Below, in pieces: positions 9,441 to 17,356 of a stretch of 64,000 nucleotides of DNA. The number at the start of each line of letters is the position of its first letter. The first letter of the stretch is position 1. Location of the stretch: NCBI GenBank assembly GCA_965279295.1, contig CBDIHQ010000018.1. The stretch is one strand, 5' to 3'. The translations under genes and the position numbers were made by a program. This DNA comes from Aquabacter sp965279295. Lineage in GTDB: Bacteria; Pseudomonadota; Alphaproteobacteria; Rhizobiales; Xanthobacteraceae. The notes under the pieces were generated by a model. It was given only the letters and a program-made list of their open reading frames with translations. It was not told where the DNA came from and searched no databases.

Positions 9441-9882
9441 GTGACAGTTCGCAGTAGCGCCGAAGGCGCGCTCACCGACACTTTTTTCACGATATCGGAA
9501 CTGGGCCGCGACCTATCGGTCACCGCCCGCACCATCCGCTTCTATGAGGACAAGGGCCTGATCGCGCCCCGGCGCGCCGGCAACATCCGCGTCTACACCA
9601 AGCGCGACCGCGCGCGGATGATGTTGATATTGCGCGGGAAAAGGCTCGGCTTCAGGCCTGCGGGAAATCAAGGAATACCTTGACCTCTACGATGTCGACG
9701 CCGCCCACGCGGAGCAGATCAGGTTGCTTTTGAAGAAGGTGCGAACCCGCCTCTCCTTGCTGGAGGAGCAGCGTGTCGCGCTGGAGGAAACCATCGTCGA
9801 GTTGAAGGAAGTGGAGAGCCAGACCCTGGCGGCGCTGGAAGCCGCCGGGCCGGCGCGGCGGTCGTCACGGAAAGCAGTCTGA
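9441..9882 (+). pseudogene. MerR-family regulator of the fad cluster, one frameshift (probably sequencing error)
   Basis: The N-terminal MerR HTH is clear (FFTISELGRDLSVTARTIRF, then YEDKGLIAPRR). The frame breaks at 9655-9656. Deleting one G gives RLGFSLREIKEYLDLYDVD followed by a long coiled coil (EQIRLLLKKVRTRLSLLEEQ) and a natural stop at 9882, for a 146-residue protein. The pattern matches the MerR-type regulators, such as the LiuR group, that control acyl-CoA catabolism in proteobacteria. The GTG start has AGGTGAGG upstream. It is the first gene before fadA, 112 bp away, and divergent from fadL. Confidence 0.8.
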
Positions 9883-9994
9883 CCAGCAGCACCGTCTTCA
9901 TTTCGCAGCACAAGAGGCCGCAGGATCGGCCGAACACGGGTGACGGCCCGGATAAGCAAGAAACAGCAAGCAAGAGATAATGGCAGGAGAGCCC

Positions 9995-11131
9995 ATGCAG
10001 AACGTGGTCATCGCGGGATATGCCCGCTCGCCCTTCGCCCCCGCCAAGAAGGGCGAACTCGCCCGCGTGCGGCCGGATGATCTCGCCGCCCAGGTGGTGC
10101 GTGAACTGATCGTGCGCACAGGGGTCAAGCCCGAAGACATCGAGGACCTGATTCTCGGCTGCGCCTTTCCGGAGGCCGAACAGGGCTTCAACGTGGCGCG
10201 CCTGATCGGCATGATCGCGGAACTGCCCCAGTCGGTGGCGGGCGTCACGGTGAACCGCTTCTGCGGCTCCTCCATGCAGGCGATCCACATGGCGGCCGGG
10301 CAGATCCAGCTCGGGGCGGGCGACGTGTTCATCTGCGCCGGCGTGGAGAGCATGAGCCGCGTGCCCATGACCGGCTTCAACCCCATGCCGAACCCCGCGC
10401 TCTATGCGCAGAACCATGCCGCCTACATGGGGATGGGCGACACGGCGGAGAATGTCGCCCGTAAGTGGCAGATCACCCGCGCCGACCAGGATGCCTTCGC
10501 GCTTGAAAGCCAGCGCAAGGCCGCCACGGCCCAAGCCGACGGGCGGCTCGATGCAGAGATCGTCGCCATCACATCCAACGGCAAGACCATCGACAAGGAC
10601 GGATGCATCCGCGTTGGCGCGACGGCTGAGGATTTCGCCGGCCTCAAGCCCGCGTTCGACCAGAACGGCTCGGTCACGGCAGGCACATCCTCGCCCCTCA
10701 CAGACGGCGCCTCTGCGGTTCTGGTGTGTACCGAGGCCTATGCCGAGAAGCATGGCCTCGAACCCCTCGCCCGCCTGCGCGGTGTGGCGGTGGCCGGCTG
10801 CGCGCCGGAAATCATGGGCATCGGCCCTGTGGAAGCCACCCGCAAGGCGCTGCGCCGCTCGCAGATCGAGATCGGCGACATCAGCGTGGTCGAGCTTAAC
10901 GAAGCGTTCGCGTCCCAGGCCCTGGCGTGCGCCCGTGAGCTCAACATTGCCGACGAGACGCTGAACATCGACGGCGGTGCCATTGCGCTCGGTCATCCGC
11001 TCGGCGCCACCGGCGCGCGGATCGTCGGCAAGGCGGCGGCCCTGCTGAAGCGCGAGGGGGGTCGCTATGCGCTGGCGACCCAGTGCATCGGCGGCGGCCA
11101 GGGCATCGCCACCGTTCTCGAGCGGGTGTGA
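9995..11131 (+). CDS. fadA: Acetyl-CoA C-acyltransferase (thiolase)
   Basis: Thiolytic cleavage of 3-ketoacyl-CoA, the last step of a beta-oxidation cycle. The 378-residue protein has the nucleophile in NRFCGSSMQ (Cys90), the catalytic His in GGAIALGHPLGATGA, and the second Cys in the C-terminal CIGGGQG. I chose the ATG at 9995 because AGGAG lies just upstream; an in-frame ATG at 9980 is possible. It is followed after 8 bp by the multifunctional FadB-type protein, so the two probably form the usual trifunctional complex and are translationally linked. Confidence 0.93.
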   Translation: MQNVVIAGYARSPFAPAKKGELARVRPDDLAAQVVRELIVRTGVKPEDIEDLILGCAFPEAEQGFNVARLIGMIAELPQSVAGVTVNRFCGSSMQAIHMAAGQIQLGAGDVFICAGVESMSRVPMTGFNPMPNPALYAQNHAAYMGMGDTAENVARKWQITRADQDAFALESQRKAATAQADGRLDAEIVAITSNGKTIDKDGCIRVGATAEDFAGLKPAFDQNGSVTAGTSSPLTDGASAVLVCTEAYAEKHGLEPLARLRGVAVAGCAPEIMGIGPVEATRKALRRSQIEIGDISVVELNEAFASQALACARELNIADETLNIDGGAIALGHPLGATGARIVGKAAALLKREGGRYALATQCIGGGQGIATVLERV

Positions 11132-11139
11132 GGCGCGCC

Positions 11140-13476
11140 ATGAGCGACAATGGAAAGACCGCTGAAATCAAAAAAGTCGCCGTCATAGGCGCAGGCGTCA
11201 TGGGCGCCGGCATCGCCGCCCATGTGGCGAATGCTGGCGTGGAGGTACTGCTTCTGGACATCGTGCCGGACGGCGCGAAGGATCGCAGCGCCATCGCCAA
11301 GGGCGCAATCGAGAAGCTGCTGAAGGCCGAGCCCGCCGCCTTCATGTCCAAGCGCGCGGCCCGGCTCGTCACGCCCGGCAATACCGAGGACGACCTCAAA
11401 AAACTCAGCGCATGCGACTGGATCATCGAGGCCGTGGTTGAACGGCTCGACGTGAAGCAGGCGCTCTACGCGAAGATCGACGCTGCCCGCAAACCCGGCA
11501 CGCCGGTGTCCTCGAACACCTCGACCATTCCCCTGGCGGACCTCACCAAGGGCTCGCCCGACAGCTTCCGCCGCGATTTCCTCATCACCCACTTCTTCAA
11601 CCCACCCCGCTACATGCGGCTGCTTGAAGTGGTCTCCGGCACAGACACCGACAAGGAGACGCTTGCGCGTGTCTCCCGCTTTGCCGACGTGAAGCTGGGC
11701 AAGACCATCGTGCCCTGCAAGGACACCCCCGGCTTCATCGCCAACCGCCTCGGCACCTATTGGATGCAGGCGGCGGTAATCCAGGCGCTGGACCTTGGCC
11801 TGACCGTGGAAGAGGCCGACGTGGTGATGGGACGTCCTTTCGGCTTCCCCAAGACCGGCGTGTTCGGGCTGCTCGACCTCGTCGGTCTCGACCTGATGCC
11901 CCACGTTCAGGGCAGCCTGAAGCGGGCCCTGCCCGCGAGCGACCCGTTCCACGCGCTGCTGCGCGATGTCCCGCTGATCGAGACCATGATCAAGACCGGC
12001 CTCACCGGCCGAAAGGGCAAGGGAGGCTTCTATCGCCTCAATCGCGATGGCGGCGGCAAGGCGAAGGAATCAATCGACCTCTCCACCGGGCAATACCGGA
12101 AGGAAGATAAAGCCGCGCTGCCGGAGGACACCGGCAGGGATATGGCCGCGCTGATCGCCGGCGATGGCCCGATGAGCCGCTACGCCTGGGGCGTGATGGG
12201 GCGCACCCTCGCCTATGCTGCGCGTCTCGTCCCGGAAGCCGCCGACGATATCGTTGCCGTCGATGAAGCCATGAGGCTCGGCTACAACTGGAAATGGGGT
12301 CCGTTCGAGCTGATCGACCGGATCGGCGCGGGCAAGCTGATCGCCCGCCTGCAGGCGGACGGCGCGGAAATCCCTGAGCTTCTCGCAAAGGCCGAAGCCA
12401 GCCCCTTCTACCGCGTCGACAACGGCCGCCGGCAATATCTCGGCACCGACGGCGCCTATCACGACATCGTACGGCCCGACGGCGTGCTGCTTCTGGCCGA
12501 CATCAAGCTTGCCAGCGCGCCCGTGATGAAGAACGGCTCGGCCGCCCTGTGGGATATCGGCGACGGCGTGCTGTGCCTGGAATTCACCAGCAAGGGCAAC
12601 TCGCTGGACGAGGGCATCATCACCCTGCTCAACCGCGCGATGAAGCTGGTGAAGGAGAAGCACAAGGCGCTCGTCATCTACAATGAGGGCTCGAACTTCT
12701 CCGTGGGCGCGAACCTCGGCCTTGCCCTGTTCGCTTGCAACATCGCCGCGTTCGGCGAAGTGGAGAAGCTGGTCGCCAACGGCCAGAAAGCCTATCAGGA
12801 CCTGAAATATGCGCCCTTCCCCGTCGTATCGGCCCCGGCCGGCATGGCGCTCGGCGGCGGGTGCGAGATGCTGCTGCACTCAAGCGCGGTGCAGGCGCAC
12901 GCGGAAAGCTATATCGGTCTCGTGGAGTGCGGCGTCGGCCTGATCCCCGGCTGGGGCGGCTGCAAGGAGATGCTGACCCGCTGGCAGGCGGAAAAAACCC
13001 TCCCCAAGGGACCCATGCCCGCGCCGTCCAAGGTGTTTGAGACTGTCAGCGTCGCCACCGTCTCCAAATCGGCTGCCGAGGCTAGGGAATTGCTGTTCCT
13101 GCGCGAAAGCGACGGCATCACCATGAACCGCGACCGCCTGCTTGCCGATGCCAAGGCGAAGGCACTGAAGCTGGCGGAAGACTACAAGCCGCCGGTGCCG
13201 CAGGACCTCACCCTGCCCGGCCCATCCGGCAAGGTGGCATTCGTTATGGCGGCGGAAGGCTTCCATAAGCGGGGCATCGCCACCAAGCATGACCTCGTGG
13301 TGGCGGACGCCCTGGCGACCGTGCTTTCCGGCGGGAATGCCGACCATATCGAGCCGGTGACGGAAGCCAAGGTACTGGAACTGGAGCGCGAAGCCTTCAT
13401 GCGCCTGATCCGTACCAACGGCACCCTGGCGCGCATTGAGCACACGCTTGAGACGGGCCGACCGCTACGGAATTGA
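11140..13476 (+). CDS. fadB: 3-hydroxyacyl-CoA dehydrogenase / enoyl-CoA hydratase fusion
   Basis: A 778-residue fusion. Residues about 12-190 form the NAD-binding dehydrogenase domain (GAGVMGAG at residue 17; STIPL and THFFNPPRYM motifs). The 3HCDH C-terminal domains follow at about 190-440. The enoyl-CoA hydratase domain lies at about 470-680, with ALGGGCEM and ECGVGLIPGWGG, which carry the two expected catalytic Glu. The domain order is the reverse of E. coli FadB and matches the FadN type. Together the domains hydrate and oxidise enoyl-CoA in the beta-oxidation cycle. It lies between fadA (8 bp upstream) and fadE. Confidence 0.93.
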   Translation: MSDNGKTAEIKKVAVIGAGVMGAGIAAHVANAGVEVLLLDIVPDGAKDRSAIAKGAIEKLLKAEPAAFMSKRAARLVTPGNTEDDLKKLSACDWIIEAVVERLDVKQALYAKIDAARKPGTPVSSNTSTIPLADLTKGSPDSFRRDFLITHFFNPPRYMRLLEVVSGTDTDKETLARVSRFADVKLGKTIVPCKDTPGFIANRLGTYWMQAAVIQALDLGLTVEEADVVMGRPFGFPKTGVFGLLDLVGLDLMPHVQGSLKRALPASDPFHALLRDVPLIETMIKTGLTGRKGKGGFYRLNRDGGGKAKESIDLSTGQYRKEDKAALPEDTGRDMAALIAGDGPMSRYAWGVMGRTLAYAARLVPEAADDIVAVDEAMRLGYNWKWGPFELIDRIGAGKLIARLQADGAEIPELLAKAEASPFYRVDNGRRQYLGTDGAYHDIVRPDGVLLLADIKLASAPVMKNGSAALWDIGDGVLCLEFTSKGNSLDEGIITLLNRAMKLVKEKHKALVIYNEGSNFSVGANLGLALFACNIAAFGEVEKLVANGQKAYQDLKYAPFPVVSAPAGMALGGGCEMLLHSSAVQAHAESYIGLVECGVGLIPGWGGCKEMLTRWQAEKTLPKGPMPAPSKVFETVSVATVSKSAAEARELLFLRESDGITMNRDRLLADAKAKALKLAEDYKPPVPQDLTLPGPSGKVAFVMAAEGFHKRGIATKHDLVVADALATVLSGGNADHIEPVTEAKVLELEREAFMRLIRTNGTLARIEHTLETGRPLRN

Positions 13477-13500
13477 GGCGCGCTCTCCCCGCTGGACCTC

Positions 13501-13616
13501 CCCTCCCCCCTTGAGGGGGAGGGTCAGGGTGGGGGGTATCTCTCCACTTGTTCCGAAGGCGCTGGATTTGGCGGCGCCATACCCCCCACCCCGCCCTCCC
13601 CCTCAAGGGGGGAGGG
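13501..13616. repeat. Large palindromic intergenic repeat
   Basis: Two near-identical 38-39 nt arms in inverted orientation (13501-13539 and 13579-13616) with about 39 nt between them. Each arm is itself palindromic around CCCTTGAGGG-like cores flanked by C and G runs. It would form a very stable hairpin in the fadB-fadE transcript. It resembles the REP/BIME-type intergenic palindromes of rhizobial genomes. Possible roles are mRNA stabilisation of the upstream genes or partial termination. Confidence 0.75.
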
Positions 13617-13652
13617 AGACCGTAAAGACATAGAAAACACGGGAGACACACC

Positions 13653-15443
13653 ATGCAGGTCTATCAGCCCCCGCTGCGCGACATGCGGTTCGTGCTGCAC
13701 GAACTGCACGGATCGGACGCCCTGAAGGACATGAAGGGCCTGGAGGAGATCACGCCCGATCTTATTGATGCCGTGCTGGAAGAGGCCGGCAAGCTCGTCA
13801 CCGGCGTGCTCGCCCCCATCAACCAGTCTGGCGATCTCGAAGGCTGCACCTATGAGAACGGCGTGGTGCGCACGCCGAAAGGCTTCAAGGAAGCCTACCG
13901 CACCTATGTCGAGGGCGGCTGGAACGGCATCGCCTGCGATCCCGAATGGGGCGGCCAGGGCCTGCCGGCGAGCGTAACGAAATTCATCGAGGAGATGATG
14001 TGCTCGGCCAACCTCGCGTTCGGCCTCTACCCCGGCCTGACGCATGGCGCCTATGTCGCCCTCACCCACCACGCCTCGCAGGAACTGAAGGAACGCTTCC
14101 TGCCGAAGATGGTGGAGGGCATCTGGTCCGGCACCATGTGCCTCACCGAGCCCCATTGCGGCACCGATCTCGGCCTGCTGCGCACCAAGGCAGAACCCCA
14201 GGACGACGGCTCCTATGCCATCACCGGCTCGAAGATCTTTATCTCGGCCGGCGAACAGGACTTGACCGAGAACATCATCCACCTCGTGCTGGCGCGCCTG
14301 CCCGGCGCGCCCAAGGGCATCAAGGGCATCAGCCTGTTCCTGGTGCCGAAGTTCCTGCCGACGGCGGACAACAAGCCGGGCATGCGCAACGGCGCCATGT
14401 GCACCGGCATCGAGCACAAGATGGGCATCCACGGCTCGTCCACCTGCCAGATGTCGTTCGACGGCGCCAAAGGCTGGCTGGTGGGCGAGCCCCACAAGGG
14501 CATGCGCGCCATGTTCTCCATGATGAATTCCGAGCGCCTTTCCGTTGGCACGCAAGGTCTCGGCGTGGGTGAGGCCGCCTATCAGAGTGCGGTTGCATAC
14601 GCCAAGGAGCGCCTTCAGGGCCGCGCCCTCACCGGCGCCAAGCATCCGGAGAAATGGGCAGACCCGATCATCGTCCACCCGGACGTGCGCCGCACCCTGA
14701 TGACCATGCGCGCCTATAACGAAGGCTGCCGCGCCCTGGCCGGCTGGGTGGCGCGCAACCTCGACCTCATGGAGCGGTCCAACGATCCCGACGAGCGCCA
14801 GCGCGCCGAGGACTTCACCGCCCTCATGACCCCCATCGTCAAGGCGCTTTTCACGGATCTGGGTTTCACCAACGCGTCGCTTGGCATGCAGGTCTATGGC
14901 GGCCACGGCTATGTCCGCGACCATGGCATGGAGCAATATGTGCGCGATGCCCGCATCGCCATGATCTACGAGGGCACCAACGGGGTTCAGGCGCTCGATC
15001 TGGTGGGCCGCAAGCTGCCCGCCCATGCCGGGCGCTTCCTGCGCTCCTTCTTCCACCCGGTGCTCGCCTTCATCGACGAGAACCTCGACGACCCCGAGAT
15101 CGGCCCACTGGTGGCACCACTCGGCAAGGCGTTCGGCGCGCTCCAGCTCGCCACCGGGTTCGTCGCCGAAAAAGGCATGAAGGACCCGGACGAAGCCGGC
15201 GCAGCGGCGACCGAGTACCTGCGCCTGTTCGGGCTGGTGGCGCTCGGCTACATGTGGGCGCGCATGGCCAAGGTGGCGGTGGAGAAGCGCGGCAATGCCG
15301 GTGCGGACACGGCGTTCTACGAGGCCAAGATCGTCACCGCCCGCTTCTATATCGACCGGCTTCTGCCTGAGGTTGCCGCTCTGTGGGGCTCCATCAAGGC
15401 CGGCAAGTCCGCCATGATGGCGCTCGACGAAGCGATGTTCTGA
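13653..15443 (+). CDS. fadE: Acyl-CoA dehydrogenase
   Basis: FAD-dependent first oxidation of acyl-CoA. The 596-residue length is that of the long form, with an N-terminal extension domain (LRDMRFVLHELHG), the central ACAD domains (MCLTEPHCGTDLGLLRTKA, then GSKIFISAGEQDL), the C-terminal helical domain holding the catalytic Glu440 in MIYEGTNGVQALDL, and a further C-terminal region of about 130 residues. This architecture matches FadE-type or long ACAD proteins used for fatty acids. It completes the beta-oxidation set with fadA and fadB upstream and is followed after 29 bp by an SCP2-like gene. Confidence 0.93.
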   Translation: MQVYQPPLRDMRFVLHELHGSDALKDMKGLEEITPDLIDAVLEEAGKLVTGVLAPINQSGDLEGCTYENGVVRTPKGFKEAYRTYVEGGWNGIACDPEWGGQGLPASVTKFIEEMMCSANLAFGLYPGLTHGAYVALTHHASQELKERFLPKMVEGIWSGTMCLTEPHCGTDLGLLRTKAEPQDDGSYAITGSKIFISAGEQDLTENIIHLVLARLPGAPKGIKGISLFLVPKFLPTADNKPGMRNGAMCTGIEHKMGIHGSSTCQMSFDGAKGWLVGEPHKGMRAMFSMMNSERLSVGTQGLGVGEAAYQSAVAYAKERLQGRALTGAKHPEKWADPIIVHPDVRRTLMTMRAYNEGCRALAGWVARNLDLMERSNDPDERQRAEDFTALMTPIVKALFTDLGFTNASLGMQVYGGHGYVRDHGMEQYVRDARIAMIYEGTNGVQALDLVGRKLPAHAGRFLRSFFHPVLAFIDENLDDPEIGPLVAPLGKAFGALQLATGFVAEKGMKDPDEAGAAATEYLRLFGLVALGYMWARMAKVAVEKRGNAGADTAFYEAKIVTARFYIDRLLPEVAALWGSIKAGKSAMMALDEAMF

Positions 15444-15472
15444 TTTTCTCTCCCCACCACAAGGACCCCCGC

Positions 15473-15781
15473 ATGGTTGATCTTTCCTCCCTGCTCGAAA
15501 CCCTAAACGAGCGCACCGAAGCCCTCTCCACCCTTGGCCATCGCGTGCGCTTCGATCTGACCGACACCGGTACATCCATCCTGCTGGACGCGACCGGCCC
15601 GCAGTTGGATATCTCGGAGGGGAGCGGGGAGGCCGAGGCGGTGCTGAAGCTGTCCAGCGACACGCTCGACAAACTCATGACCGGCCGCATCGGCCCCATG
15701 CTGGCCTATTCCACCGGCCGCCTGAAAGTCGAAGGCTCACAGGGTGTGGCCCTCAAGCTCGCGGGTCTTCTGGACGCTTGA
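15473..15781 (+). CDS. SCP2-type sterol/lipid carrier domain protein
   Basis: A 102-residue single-domain protein. It shows the SCP2 pattern: strands with ILLDATGPQLDI, EAVLKLSSDTLDKLMTGRI, and the terminal lipid-pocket helix GVALKLAGLLDA. SCP2 domains bind fatty acyl chains or acyl-CoA. Its position as last gene of the fad operon suggests that it carries acyl-CoA or a lipid ligand to or from the beta-oxidation enzymes. That role is inference. Confidence 0.85.
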   Translation: MVDLSSLLETLNERTEALSTLGHRVRFDLTDTGTSILLDATGPQLDISEGSGEAEAVLKLSSDTLDKLMTGRIGPMLAYSTGRLKVEGSQGVALKLAGLLDA

Positions 15782-15837
15782 GCCCATAGCGGCGGCGAGC
15801 CGGCCTCGCCGCCGCGACTTGCAAGAGGTTCGCGCGC

Positions 15838-16168
15838 TTAAAAGAAATCGGCATCGTGCCCGACAAGTAAATCCCTGATCCCCGCAGTCACCGGGAAGCC
15901 ATATCCCTTCCAGCCCTCCCAGAACATCAGCTCTCCAGTCCTATGATAGCTGCTTGTGTAAAGTTCAGCGCCAATCATGCAGAGGGCATTCGACAATGCG
16001 TGTATGCCATCTCACCCCGGCGCACGCATGATTTTCGTGCCTTCGGGCCAGATGATTCTCATAAGCACACCACAAATCATTTCCCGAACCTTCCGGCTCG
16101 AACACCCGTATGTGCAGGCCCATAATATCGGGCCCAATTTTTATTTTCAGGGTTCGCGCAGCGTTCAT
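15838..16168 (-). pseudogene. DUF6968-like small protein, one frameshift (probably sequencing error)
   Basis: Starting at 16168 (MNAARTLKIKI; GAGG five bases upstream), the frame reads through GNDLWCAYENHLARRHE. An extra base near 16012 then breaks it. Deleting it gives AGVDGIHALSNALCMIGAEL, then WEGWKGYGFPVTAGIRDLLV and a stop at 15838, for 109 residues. This follows the DUF6968 pattern as I remember it (WxCxYEI, GVDSMQAL, GAELYxSxY, GFPV). Function is unknown. It is convergent with the fad operon. Confidence 0.6.
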
Positions 16169-16704
16169 TTCAGCCTCGGGAGCGAAGAAGAGGAAAAGGT
16201 CACCCGGCGAGGCCGTACCATAACGCAGCCGCGCCCGACCTTCACCCAGACGACACTCCGCACTGGCCCCCTCCCCGATCTGAGGTGGCCGATGGTACGC
16301 AATGCGGATTGCGATCAACGCATTAATCGCCATGCAACTGTGCGACTCGCAGTCTTGGTCTCGCAGATTTAGAAATACCTATTCGGTGCACGGCTCAACG
16401 GCGCACGCTTGCCTTTCCGGCAAGACGTTGGCGTGAAGCCAAGGCTGTGCTTGATGTTACAAATTGGTCCTCATCTGCGTTTACTTTGCTGCAGGTAAAT
16501 TTCGGATTTCAGATTTCAACGCCTACTGACGCGCCCAAGACTTCGCTGTTCCGCCACTGCTCCGCTTTCTATAAGGCAGCCTGTATTTCCTAAATTTAAT
16601 GCATTCTAATTCGTTTGAAGTGCCTTTCCGGGCTGGAAATGGGAAATGTCGGTGATATGTTGGCGCCGCGGTGAGGAACGAAATCCCCGCACGGAGAGAG
16701 AGCC
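16169..16704. other. Intergenic region, no gene recognised
   Basis: 536 bp that is clearly more A/T-rich than its surroundings from 16370 to 16620. Frames on both strands show no family resemblance. It must hold the promoters of the DUF6968-like gene and of the secreted protein at 16705, but I cannot point to a convincing -35/-10 pair. Confidence 0.5.
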
Positions 16705-17253
16705 ATGAAATCCTTGATTTACGGCGCCCTGTTCGCCTTGGTCGGTGCCGTCGGCATCGCCAATGCGCAGGCCCCGGCGAAGCCGGCGAATGCCGAGGAA
16801 ATGAAGCCGGCGAACTGGCTGTTCGTTCAGGTTGCGGATTCGGTGACTGTGGATGAGAAGACCATCACGCTGAAGGGCATTGCCCCGCAGACGCTGATGT
16901 TCTCGGATCGCCCTGAGCGCATGACCGGCGATGCCCCGACCCCGGGCTTCGTGAAGTTCTGGACCGACGGCAAGAGCGACTTCGAGAAGGACCCGCCGAA
17001 CGCCACGCTCGCGGTGACCGTGGATGGCAAGCCGACGACCGCTGTCGTCGAACTGACCAACCCGGTGCTGACCGGCGACACGCTGGTCTATAACTACAAG
17101 GTGCTCGGCGGCGACCAGCCCAAGAGCGGCACCAACGCCAGCCTGTTCATCGACTGGTGGTACGGCCCGGGTTACGGCCCGCGTTGGGGCTGGGGCGGTG
17201 GCTATTGCTGGCGCGGTCCCTACGGCGGCCTGCACTGCCGTCCGGGCTGGTGA
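16705..17253 (+). CDS. Secreted protein of unknown function, Gly/Trp/Tyr-rich C terminus
   Basis: A 182-residue protein with a signal peptide (IYGALFALVGAVGIANAQA, cleavage about residue 22). The central part (residues 35-145) looks like a beta-sandwich, with VTVDEKTITLKGIAPQTLMF and a phrase about a metal or light-type ligand absent. The last 35 residues are rich in Gly, Trp, Tyr and Pro (YGPGYGPRWGWGGGY) with two Cys. Such tails are seen in exported envelope proteins. I do not recognise a named family. GGAGAG lies before the ATG, and a strong terminator follows. Confidence 0.75.
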   Translation: MKSLIYGALFALVGAVGIANAQAPAKPANAEEMKPANWLFVQVADSVTVDEKTITLKGIAPQTLMFSDRPERMTGDAPTPGFVKFWTDGKSDFEKDPPNATLAVTVDGKPTTAVVELTNPVLTGDTLVYNYKVLGGDQPKSGTNASLFIDWWYGPGYGPRWGWGGGYCWRGPYGGLHCRPGW

Positions 17254-17280
17254 TCCAAGTTCGTCTCTTATGAGTAAAAA

Positions 17281-17315
17281 GCCTCGCCCGGCACCGCTGG
17301 GCGAGGTTTTCTTTT
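17281..17315 (+). terminator. Rho-independent terminator
   Basis: Perfect 8-bp stem CCTCGCCC / GGGCGAGG (17282-17289 and 17299-17306) with a 9-nt loop, followed by TTTTCTTTT. It ends the gene at 16705-17253. Confidence 0.9.
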
Positions 17316-17356
17316 AGGGTCGACCTCGCCGATAGATGCGGGCCGGAAATCCCCGC

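Noticed and set aside
13524..15575. A 683-codon minus-strand frame over fadE.
   Set aside because: It is a shadow of the fadE coding strand. Codon composition and lack of family resemblance show that only fadE is real. The same holds for 9719-10996 over fadA, 12070-12879 over fadB, and 50115-51455 over the BacA-like gene.
15977..16372. A 131-codon plus-strand frame opposite the DUF6968-like gene.
   Set aside because: No family resemblance and no ribosome site. The minus-strand frame, after one-base correction, gives a recognisable protein.
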